Of a stretch of DNA of 64,000 nt, positions 38,324 to 50,700 are shown piece after piece; the stretch's first letter is position 1, and every line of letters starts with the position of its first letter. The DNA is taken from NCBI GenBank assembly GCA_013365325.1, contig JABVXV010000054.1:230347-294346 (forward strand), in the 5' to 3' direction. This DNA is from Dipetalonema caudispina. Taxonomy: Eukaryota; Nematoda; Chromadorea; Rhabditida; Onchocercidae. The translations under genes and the position numbers were made by a program. The notes under the pieces are model-generated. The model ran no database searches. It was not told the DNA's origin and worked only from the letters and a program-made list of their open reading frames with translations.

Positions 38324-40498
38324 ATGATTCCAAAGTTCAGGAAATTAATTCATCCAAACGGCATGACAATGCGACGCAAACGAAAGGCTGCAGAAGGTAA
38401 CTTTTTTTTCCAAATGACAAAAGTGTCAAAGTTATAAATAAAATTTTATAGATGTCAAGATGAATTTACATTCCAGCTATTCAAATCATGCACTTCGACA
38501 AAATTTTAATTGCGGTTTAAAAGTGATAATGTTGAAAAGTGTTGAGATTGAGACCAGAAAATACGAATTGCTGATATTGTACTATTTAAGCGGTAGCTGA
38601 TGCATTTAACATGATAGTTTTGGTGATGTAATACCGGTTTTCCGTCCTTTTCAAATTATTTTTTCAGCTGCAAGAGAAGCGATACGGACCACCTTGCAAA
38701 CAATTAACAAGAAGCACAGGTAAATCTTACGACATATGATGTTAAATTTAATTTAATTTATTATTTTTCATTTATGAATTCGTCAGGTTGAAAGAAGATA
38801 GCCAAAATATTTGGATAAAAATTGTAAATTTCACATTTCTTTATCTCTTTAAGTTAAAAGCAAGATGTAAATCTCATATTTGCAAGATTTTTTGCAGGAA
38901 AGGAACCCGAAAACACACAACCGCTCATGTTAATAGAATCAGTTCCGTAGTAGCAGAACAGGATAGTGTAGTGGCCACTAGTACTGAGGTTCATAGTTCA
39001 AATTTCGTCTTTCATCGTATCCTCTTTTCGTATTTTTCATCCATTTTGCACAGTACTATTCAACTTCGTAGAATTCCTGGAAACAAATCTTGAACTTACT
39101 TTAAGGTTGCTCAGTGTTTTAGAATTACTATCACCATAATTATCTAACAAAACTGCAATTAAGCTTCAGGAATATTCGCTCTATCTCTTCCTTCATGTCT
39201 GAATGAAATGTCTGATTTCATAGAAGAAATCTTACGTTAAAATTTCAAACCAGCAATAAAATTTTTCTCAAATTTTTTTTTACTTTTTTTTATTTCAAAC
39301 CATCCCATACTTCTGTTTCATTAAATTGCTTATTTTTTATTGCACAAAAAAAATGCAAAACGTTTTTCCACTCCTTTTGTCTTTATTCCGTAGCTTTCCT
39401 AATTTCAAAATTTGAACTTTAATAAATATTGTAGATGAATTTCAGCTACAGCCCACTCAGTTACCGATTCAAGTAGGGTCAAAACAATCAGACAACAATG
39501 ATGAAACTGAAAATAGTCCTTTATCACCAGTTAGTGATCCTGTATATGATCAACTGAAACAACTGCCTGATGTCAGTATTTTATTTTTTATAATGACGCT
39601 AAGGAGTATTTTATTACTCACTCCTAATAATTTTATAAATTTGACCATTATTTCACTGCTTTAGGGAAATATTCTGAAGTGGAAATGATCTAAGAGCTGT
39701 TTTTTTTTTTTTTTTTCGTCAAATTCTTATCCTCTAATGCTTAATCTACGAGTTTTGAATTTCTTTCAAAGATCTTCGATGTAGTCGTAAATATATCTTC
39801 CTGATATTACATACTTTTGAATGTGAATATTAGTACTTGAATAATTTGAAGAGTCTTAAATAATAATCAAATATCTTCATTAATATTTTACACTCACTAA
39901 TACTATATCAAATATTTTAGTGTTTTCAATATTCTCCAATCACTTTTTGGTATTATTCTAATCTTTAGCAATTAGTTCATCCTAATGATACAGTATTATT
40001 CTATTTTGATATTACACATTCAGTCCAGTCAACCACCGTTTTCGTCCTAGCCGAGATGTCTTTTGAGTGCTAGAAAGGTCATTCAATGACGATAACGATA
40101 ATTATATTAGTTTTATTGCTGAAAGCATTTCCAGAAACTGCTGGTTCAATTGCCTTGCGGAGTGATTCGTGATGCTGCTGAACGTCTTAAAAATGTCAAC
40201 TACAGTGCTTTGGCTGGATTTATCATTTTCCGAACCGATCTTCATCCTGTAATTCATCTTCATGTAGCCGGAGATGATTTTTTTTTAAGGAAAAAAAGAA
40301 ACAAAAGAGAGAACAATTTAAGTTGAGGGAGTCAGAGAGGGAAAAATTCTAAAATTTGTTAATTTCAAAAAAGGAAAATCAGTTTTATCAACTTGGCAGG
40401 GAAGACTGGGATATACAGCACATATAGTACGGCCAAAGCTATCAGGACTGGAATATCCGGTGGTGTGGTATACCATTTTCTATGTTACTCCTCAGTAG
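38324..40498 (+). CDS. Unrecognised basic protein, about 190 residues
   Basis: I do not recognise the family. Predicted exons: 38324-38396, 38668-38719, 38898 to about 38990 (donor unresolved), 39435-39571, 40135-40248, 40400-40498. The start gives MIPKFRKLIHPNGMTMRRKR, a strongly basic N-terminus that could be a nuclear signal, followed by helix-like AAREAIRTTLQTINKKHR. Skipping to the acceptor at 38897 keeps frame (KGTRKHTTAHVNRIS). The middle is acidic and Ser/Pro-rich (DNNDETENSPLSPVSDP). The C-terminal part looks like a compact domain: LVQLPCGVIRDAAERLK, YSALAGFIIFRTDLHP, then GRLGYTAHIVRPKLSGLEYP and a stop after YVTPQ. An alternative acceptor at 38786 would add a hydrophobic stretch. 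A separate open stretch at 41262-41350 did not fit in phase. Confidence 0.55.
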
Positions 40499-41772
40499 AG
40501 CTGTAAACTCCTTTTAATTAACTTACGAAATACCATAACCAAAAACATTTCGTTTATTTGACAGTAACCAATATGCGATAATAACTTAGTGAAAACTTCT
40601 GAAGATTTCTTCCCTAACTTTGGTTTAATTTTGGCCACTATCATGCTTGTTTTATTCATTTACCTATTCATTCATCCTCTACAAAGCTTCAATTTCAGTT
40701 CAATCAAGGATATAAACAGAAGAGCGCTCATTGATTACAATTACAACATATTCAAATCCCATTGTAAACTGTAGTTACCTTTTGGGTTACAAAGTATTTC
40801 CATTGAATTTCATTGAACAGTCCTTTTGTCTAATTTCACTTCTCGAAATATTCCATTAACATAATTATTGAGATAGGCAATAGTTGACATTGCTAGCATC
40901 ATTCTTAAATGACTAAGAAGTTAGATTTACTTCATATTGAAGAATCTCTTTGAAGTCTTTCGTGACAGGTTGAGAAGTTAGTGAAGGTGTCGTCCTATCA
41001 GATGAATATGCGATTATCAGAAATCAGAATCTCAAAATAGATTAAGAGACTTGAATGAATCTAAACTTATTTTTGTAATAGTTATTCGTTGCTGATGTAA
41101 ATATAACCCATTTTGTATGTACAGTATGGTTTACTAATGTATTGGTGAACAAAGTGTATATAAATCATTCAAAATATCTATCTTTTAGTATGCATGTAAT
41201 TAAATATTTTCGCATAATTTACAATTTCTTATAACAAATAGGCTTCTTTCTTTCATTATAGGCAGCACAGATGTGACAAAAGAACTAATAGCATGGATGA
41301 GACGAAAATTTGAAATCAAAGAGAACAAATTTTTAATTTTTGAAAAGTAAAAAGTGTAATTGTAAAAAAATTGCAAAAAAATGACAAACTGGCCAAGCGA
41401 ATTTCAATTACTTATAATTCCTATGGGAAATTTTGTAAATAGAATGAATGATAAAATAAAAGGATAGCAGAAATAGCTATCACAGTGTATCACTATATCA
41501 TCACAATTGTTAGCTTGCATCATATTGATGTTACAATAAAAATTAATAGTAATTATTATTATCATTATTATTACTATTATTATTATTATCATTAGTCCTG
41601 GAAGCAATGCACGAAATGAGAGCAACAACAAGAATTGAAAAAGAAAGAAAAATTTTAGTTTTCAAAAAACACAATGGTGAAAAATTGGAAGAAGTGACAA
41701 ATTGTATAAGCAAGTTTGAACTATTTGAAAGAAATGATGGCATATGAAATTATGAGTGATGCCAGAATTATG
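40499..41772. other. Intergenic, with one exon-like stretch
   Basis: At 41262-41350 (+), after a TTATAG acceptor-like site, an open stretch reads STDVTKELIAWMRRKFE to a TAA. It needs a phase-1 partner that was not found. It could be an alternative last exon of the preceding gene, or chance. Confidence 0.3.
41551..41594. repeat. (ATT)n microsatellite
   Basis: A run of ATT triplets interrupted by ATC and ACT, in the 3' flank of the exchanger gene. Confidence 0.8.
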
Positions 41773-44700
41773 TTAAAAACCAGGAATGATGTGATATGAT
41801 TCGAGAGCAGAGAGACCGAGGTAAGTTAACCAAAGCATAACGAACAAACCTGATGTTAGCACCTGAAAAGTAAAACTTCTTAACAACAGATTCTATGTTA
41901 TTCACAGGTGACGTAAGTACCATAGTAAACGTAACGTATGTTTTACTTAAGCTAGCTGTGTTTGTTTTAAAAGAGTATATTTGTGGTCACAAAGGATTTG
42001 AGTAATACTCGTAAGCTTGCTGGATGACCTAAAATTCTAAGTAAGATACAATTTTAAGTTGATAAGAATTAGTTCAATTGCTTACTAGAAACAAACTTAC
42101 TAGTAAACGTTAAGATCTTTTGAGATATATTATTACACCTTGCTGAACCGTCAACTTACCCTACTCCCTTATTTATCAGAATAGATTGAATGGTAATGAT
42201 GATCAGTTTGATCCTTTTTGAAAATAATTCCCTAAATTTGATTATTTAAATAAGAATTGTTGGTATTTTAACCTTATACTTCATAGGTCCACCCAATTCA
42301 CCTCCAATAGGAGGGCGTCGCCTTATTATAATTACTGCAATGCAGATCAATGCTTCGATGCAAAATATTGTCACGGAAAATGCAAGTGCTCCCGGTTCAA
42401 CATAGAAATTATCACCATGCCATCGGTGATAAACTGCTGCGATCGTCCATGCTAGTCCTGAGAAAAAGATCATATCATTAAGTTGCATTTAAAAAAGTTT
42501 TTCGGGACATTTTTAAAATTTTCAACAAAATAATACTTATCACTATGATAAGTGAAAATCATAACACGTTGCAATCCGAATGATAATAGAATTGACGAAC
42601 CTATTCCTAAAAATACATTGACACCATTTGAGCCGGTTACATTACCAATTGACGAATCAGCGTATTTGTCTTGGGTTGCTGCCACTTTGGATGCAAATGT
42701 ATCTGAAAGTTGTTTACTCCAAAAAGTACCTTAGGTTATCCACTGAACTACTCCTCTCCCAACTATTTAAAAGTGAACCAAGTAACAGGTTATGTGAAAT
42801 AATCTTCTTCATTTCAGTGTTTTGCGATATTCACAGTTAAACAAATTCATTTTTCTGTTCGAGAATTCTCAGATCTAAATCTAAAGAGTTCGTGAAACAA
42901 TGCTATTCATCTCTTTCACTAACATAAGGCTTAGTAATTTTAATAAAGTACTCATTTGTTGAACAAATCTCCAAGGAATCAAATTACCTGGAACGGAGGT
43001 ACCAAGCGCGACGAACGAAATAGCCGTAACAGCATCTTTGAGACCAACCCAACATCCAAAATGTGATGCCAAATCACCAATAACGGCTGTTAGTGCACCG
43101 ATCAGAATGATTGATACGATGAAACAAGCCCATCCACTCCAATAATCTGAAATTAATTCCTCTTCCCATTCAAAAACACAACCATTTAATAATAAAATAA
43201 AAAAAGGTACAAAGCATACTACTCACCAGTCGGCGGTATAGTTGCGAATAATAATTTCCATGGCAAGGACAAGAAATGCATGAAATAAGCAAAGAATGCT
43301 GGTTTCAATCTTTCTTCTGCTTTATCTTTCTCTTCCTGATCTGAATTCTTGGCCTCTTCAAAATCTATAAAAGATTGGACTAAATATTCCTCTTACTACT
43401 AATGGTAACATCTGCCCTTTTAAAGAAGAATCGTCAAACTACTGTTAAATTGAATTGTTAACTTTTTATATATGTTCTGTTGAAAAGAATTAAATATAAA
43501 GAAAAAAATGAGAATCGATGACGCATACAAAATTGCATACCGGTATGAACAGTTAAAGCATCAGTAAATTGTTCACGCCAACTTGTTGTACCAAGCATAA
43601 ACGATGTATTGGCGTTCCGTAACATGCGATCGATCACATTCTGAAAGTACATACTTTGATACAAACTTCAGATATGTTAGAAGTCTCGAAATGGATATTA
43701 GCTTTTTTGATATTAGGATACTTAAATAGGATGTTTGCAAATTTTCACACAATTTAAACTTTTAGCATTTTAAATTTCATTATTTACACTAATTATCAAC
43801 TAAAATATACTAAATTTATTGATAACATTTAAAAAGATATCAACCTGAAATTCTTTGCTTTCCTTGACAATAATTCGACATTGTTTGAATTTCCCCAGCC
43901 GTGGCTTGCCTAATTCAGCAACTTCAAGTTCTTCTTTTGTCAACTGCTCTCTTTCATCGAAATCTACAAAAGAAAATATTTGTAATGTCAAAGTATAATA
44001 TGCAAAAATAATTTTTGAGAGAGCAAAGAAGTATGCTTAATCCCAAATTTGAAAATATTTTAATCATTCATAGAAGTGATCTTAAGAATACCCACTCGCA
44101 ATCAAAAACAAAATAAATGACAATAAAGTGTGAAATGTGACATCAAAGATAATTAATGAGAGGAAAGTAACAAATTAAGACTATTAAATATTTATAATAT
44201 CTTCTGAAGAGAAGAATGAAAATATTTCAGTGCAAAAAGACATTTGGATTACTGTCAACGTGTTCCTTTCCAATGCTTTTCCATATTCGTATCTTTCATG
44301 AATAATTTGCTTTCTTCATGAATGAAATGTATAAGAGAAGATATGAGAATACAGTAAAGTTTTGACTTGAGAAATGATTGTTTTCCGAGTGAAATTATAA
44401 TTACTCATAAGATTTTTTGATATTTCTGTGTATAAATTTATGATTCTTTTTCTAAATTACAATTCCTTAATGCACTCCATTTCTTTGTTATTTCGTTTAA
44501 TTCAAATTAGTTTGAATTTGACTTTTTAGTCAGTGACCAGAAAATTGGTTTTTGTATCTAACTGGCAGATAAGTTGTCTTACAAAACGTAGGTGACAGTT
44601 CTTTCTTTAAATTTCGACTCATATCACAAAGTATTGTTTGCTGATTAGTTTGTCTTTTTAAAATGTAAGAATAATTTAAGTGCAGCCGTAGTTTTTTGCT

Positions 44701-47700
44701 TAAATTATTCATATATCTATGGTAAACTTTAAACTGAGAAATAAAGAATTTTTAAAGAGAGCCACAGAGAGGATATATCAAGCTGATGATAAATGGCTTG
44801 AGCTTAAGGAGCCAAGTTGAGCTTTTGTTGAAGTGGAATTGAAAAATAAGGAAAGTTTAAGTAAATTATGAAAAAGAAAGAAGGAAAACTCTCCATTAAA
44901 TATAAAAAATAATGCCTTATTCACTGATAATAATTTCTTTTCTAATATATGGCAAACAGAAAGTAATATAACTTCGTTCAATTTAAGTTCAGAACATCCT
45001 CGACCTTAACTTTAAATTAAATGGTAATGGGTTAACTCCTTTTAGAATACCTTTTCCGCCCATGATAAACCATACCGGACAAAGCAATACAGCAAGCTAA
45101 TCTCGCTAATCCTAATTAGGTAAGTTTTACATATCAATACTTCTTCCTTAGATAAGAAAGTATCAAAGTATTGAAGTAATTATGACTAAGTAAGCAAGTG
45201 ATTAATTAAATGAGCAAGAGAGTATTTAAGGAAATAATTAACAAAGAGGATAATGGTTAAACATCAGTGAAGGACCTTCGTCTCGATTGCTAGCCATCCG
45301 AGAACTTATCTGTCGCTTGAAAAGTTTGGAAAGATGAAGAAGATTTGGAATAGAGGAAGAAGAATGAGTGGAACCAGTGGGAGATACTGATGGCATTGAT
45401 GTTGTTGTGGTTAACATATTTTCATCTGTAAGAAATAAACTTATCCACAATGAAACAAGGAAAATTAAAGAAGAAATTTTAAAAAATATTTTATACATGT
45501 TTTTTTATAATTTCAACACTTTTCAAATTTAATTTTCTGAATTAAACAAAGCACTGAAAATCTTATTAAAGCATATTAGGTAGAATAATTTGATAATTTG
45601 TAAGAATAGTTTTGTTCACTAATGATCATTTATTTATAAGAAAAGTTCGTTATTTCGGCAAGTGGTCATTTCATCTTTTTTGCATTCATATTGATGATGT
45701 TATCTTCTTGAAGGATCTTACATTTTTGACATAAATTTTGAGGAATTTCACTGAATCTTCTGATTTTTTTTTTTTTTCGCAATAAAGAAGATATCAATTT
45801 TGATATTAAAAAATAAAACTGATTTAGTTATGAAATTTGTTTAGTTGTTTCGTGTATTATACCTTCATAATCAAATGATTTGTCATTTCTATTCAAACTT
45901 TTCAACGATTCATCTTTCTTCCTTTCTATTCGTTTCAAGAAACGTTCTTGAACTTTTCGCAAATCTGAATTGAACGTTTAATTTTTTTTTATTATACGAT
46001 CAATTTTTTCTACTATCATTATCATTACCCACTTATCGAGAATGTTTCACCACTGACGATAGGTATAGTACCTTTTGAAGTTACTCGTCAATATTACACT
46101 TACTAATCACTTGTCTTATACTATATGCAAAAGAAAAAAAAAAAACATTAGCACTATTAGGATGTAAAAATCATAATTTAAGTTGTTCACGAAATTAACA
46201 CAGTTAATTATAATGTGTGCATAGTTGTGAAATATGAAATAGATTTAGGAAAGGTATGAAATTACCTGACATCTTTTTGGCCCAGATAGGCTGATCAAGC
46301 TCAATAAAAAAATAATCCATCCGTTCGTACTGCTCAGTATCCATTATACCAATCTCAATAAATGCTCTAAAATTAGATTCTTTAAGATTGAATAGAACTT
46401 AAACAATCTGAAAATGATAATGAGAATAAAAAATAATTAAGTTTAATAATAATAAATTTGCAATATTCATTGGAAACATACTCGATTTGATTATCTTCGA
46501 AGATAACTTCACCTTCTTCAAACTCATAATGCTTCCCACGTAAGGCAGTACCATCAATTGCCCTGAAATATTGCTATTCGTTGTAAGATTGAAAATCATT
46601 GGTATTTCCCTGAACATATATGTAAATAAACGTAAGAAAAGACAAATAAAATCATGTGGAAAGGTCAATTACAAATATAATCAGAAAAGACATAAAAGCT
46701 GAAATGATGAAGTACTCTTACACTAAACAAGTTATTTTGAGTGGGAAAACAATGAAGAGTGAAAATTAAAAAAGAAAGCAATGAATGTTAGGAGTTGGAC
46801 ATACGGAAAGAAATCAAACAACAAAAGAAATTTTTTCGACATCAAAATCTTTCATTCATTTCAAAGAAAAGGCAACTTGCAATATTTCAAATGAAATATT
46901 TCATAAAGAATGTTGTGAAAATGCTGAAATTGATGGCTATTTGAGCTAATCATCTTTATTTATCTCTATGTTAAACTTATTAATAAAGTTCTTATTTCCA
47001 CTATACGTTTAACAATCCGGCAGTCGATTACTGTACATTAATAATTCCTGTTTTATATTTGTCTAATTGAAATCTGTGTTAGAAAAAATATAATTAAATA
47101 GTGATTTGCTCATTTTTACTCTTTTTACTGTCAAGAAGCCATTATGTACCCAATATTTTGCGAATATTGATCCAGGAAACGCTGATTTACTTTGTGCAAA
47201 TTCATTTTCATGATGAGGGAATTGTAAATCTATACTATAGACCGAATTATTAAATGGAAAATAAATGATAAATTTGCTTGCCCAACTAGAATATTTTGTT
47301 AGCTTTTTTAACTCTGCTTGCGTGATGATATCGATTGATTTTTTTTAAGATTATAAAATAACTAGTAAATTTTAAAATCTTCCCGAACTTTCTTCAACTT
47401 TGAAGAGATCGTAAAAAAATGAATAGTTTACTTTAAACCTTGTAAATCTTAGAAAGATTAAAAGAGAAAACTTTGAACATTACTTTACTACATAGAATTC
47501 CCTCCATAGGCATTTTTGCAAGCGGTAAAATAACATATTCTTATAATTTTATATACATCTTTTAAAGTATATAGGAATATATTTTGTAAGTATAAATTTA
47601 TTTTTTGGATTATGAAAGTATTTTCAGCACAAAGAATGATGATGATTTAAAAAAAAAAGCAATTGTTGACATCAAATGACAATTGAATAAACTTTCTCGC

Positions 47701-50700
47701 AAAGCATATCTGAGGTATCGCAACCATTCGCAAGTAATTTTCTGACATTTTCTTCTTTAGAATTCGGAGTAAAAAACAAACTTAATAATCTAAATAAACT
47801 TACCTATATGGTATAACAACTTTGCCACGACATCCTGAACTTCGCTGTATTTTCAGCGATAAGTGACCACAATTTTCAACAATTTGAAAATGATCACGCT
47901 CGAAAGAAAACACACCAGCATGATCGTCATCTACAAATTTTAATTTTAGTTACAAAATTTATTTGAAAATTTTAATTTTGATTATGAAGAAGCAAACATT
48001 TATTATTTTTTAAGAATCCCTCCTTTCGAAAAGCATCAAATATTCGAAATATTTGAATTATTCGGAGATATTTGGAACAATTAAATTTAGATTACACAGC
48101 AATCATTCATTTTGAGATTGTGTATTACATTTCAATTGAACAACAAATACTAACAGATAGATAGTAGGTAGATTACACCTTTTTGTGACTATAAGGCAAA
48201 ATATTAATGATAAATGAATAAATTGAAACAAACCAAGGATCATGACTGTAGCGGTGGAAGGAAGTTCAAGGGTAGCTAGTGGTACACCACCAAGTTTTAA
48301 TGGGTCCACTATTAAGCCATCTTTAGTACGTACTCTTAAATTATTCAAGTGCAAATAAAAGTGTTCATCTTCTTCAAAAACATCATCATCCACAATTCCT
48401 ATCGTTACTTTCTGCAAAATTTGCTTTTCATACTTAAAAACTTCAAATTAAATATTGAAATTTAATAATTTTAATCTCTAAAAATTTGTAAACAAACATA
48501 TATCATTTAGTGAATTATTCTTGCAAAAAAACTAATCGTAGCAGATGTTTTGCTGCTTTTAATAAAATTAATTTTTTGTTTAATTTGATCAAATTTGGTA
48601 ATTCCATTTCAACAAATAGTATGCTCATAAAATTATTAACTTGTATTTTATCTTCTGGATAGAAAATTAATGTCCCTTCGACTGGAATATAATCATTTCC
48701 AGCATTAGCAGTACCATCCTCGGTATAATAATCAACCATAATTGTAAGTCCTTCCGGGCCACCATCACGACCAATCACAACGTCGAGTCTTCCCACACTT
48801 TCAAGTACCGTATAGTGAGCTGGATCAAAAAATATTCTGCAGGTACTTGCTCGTGATTGATTCTCTTGTTCTTTAGCAACCTTAAATTCAAATATTCGTT
48901 AATTTCCTACTGAGATTACTAACGAAATTTTTCAATATACCCATTTGGGGCAATAACACTCAAATAATTCGAATAAATTTAATAATTTAAGAATTGTCAC
49001 CAAACATTGTATTCATTAACTGAAATTAGATACAAGCGTGTAATTAATTTATTTCATTATATTCCAAATCTGTAATTTCCGCTCTGACTTTCTAGAAAAC
49101 AAGTGCAGAATGTCTGTAGCACTGATAAATACTGCTTCCAAAAAGACCTACATTTATATTAATGGCTTATCATTTGTTGACTTGTTCACTTTTTTATTTA
49201 TGATTGGATGATCTCTTACTTAAATATTTAGATGAATTTTTCAAGAAAAACATTTTGAAAGATTTTTAAAGCCTAAACAAGTAAGATTTCATAATAATTC
49301 AAAGTTTTTTCTTCTTTTTTCAAAAAACAAATAATGAAACGTACGGCACATTTTTGATCTTCTTTATCAAGTTGCTTTCTTATCACATGTCTACCACCAA
49401 TTAATCGTCTAGTTGCTTGTACTCTAAATCACTCTAATAAGTTCATTATCAGAATGGTAATTAATCATAAGTAGTAGAATAATGAATAAAAAGATCTGAG
49501 ACGTTGACACTTTCACCTTCTTACTTAATTAAATGCAAGAATTGAAAAGTGTCATTGTCATTACATATTATTAATTCATTTCATCTTAGCTTAGCATTTT
49601 TAAGAGTTATTCTATTGAAGCGTACATCTACTAATTACTCCTACCCTTTAATTACTCCATTGTTTACCTGTAAAAAGCCCTTGATTTTGGACCACGATTG
49701 ATCATTTCGTACTCAGCCTGCTTTTGTAATTCAGCTGGATCAATTTGTGGATTCTTCTTCCTGATTTCGCGCATAATTTCGATAAACGCTTTTCTGTTAT
49801 CTTCGAATGCTTTTACAATGGGATCAGCTGTTTTGTCCTAAAAATTTTCGAAAAATTGAAAAAAGTTTGGAAAGGTTTAGAGCTTTCCTTCAAATGTACA
49901 GAGGAAAGTTATATGGAAAATACAATGTAAGTGAAAGATGTCAGCAGAATTCTAACAATAGGTTTTTATTGGTGATAAGGTGATAGACTTTGTGAAATTA
50001 GTAGGAGGGTAAGAAATTAGTAATCAATGGTAATTAAAGTTATCATTAAAGGACAAAAACTGGAAATAAGTTGGAATTTTTTTTGGAAACTACAAAAGGA
50101 ATCTTTTCAACACTACCAACTTTGAGATAACCATTTTCTCCCAGAATTTCCATTTCGTCTCCTTCTGTTGCAATAATGCCGTGTGATGTCCTTCGATAAC
50201 GGTGTGGCATGAAACGCCTCTGCATTTGAAAATATAAAATAAAATTTCAAAGCTTAATTTTAATCAAGTTATAGAATTATCATAATTATCGAGATTTAAA
50301 CAACGAAATTTGCAACCAATTAATTCACAAAATCAATATACAAAATACCAACCTGTATGATTTTTATATCAGCTATATATGCAGTTAATACTGTAATTGG
50401 AAAGAAGAGAAATGTTAAAAAACCTTCCCATATTTCAATAATACCTGGCGAAAATACTGATAAAATCAAATACATCCAAATATATGCAAATAAAGACCTG
50501 AACAAATTATCGTTAAAGTTTTTTTGGAACTAACAATATGGTTTACAACGGGATCGTAGATGGATATATCATGAGTAATTCCGATTTTACAGGATTACAT
50601 CAGTTAGTTTCAAATTCACTCATTGTAAAATCAATAAGATTTACCAAGCTGCGGTGACACAAAATACGTCTAAATGTTTCTGGCGCCTGACCTCACCATT

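Noticed and set aside
38787..38897. Inclusion of a hydrophobic stretch in the unrecognised 38-40 kb gene
   Set aside because: It is AT-rich and intron-like. Splicing from 38719 directly to 38898 keeps the frame and gives a better basic sequence, so I favour skipping it.
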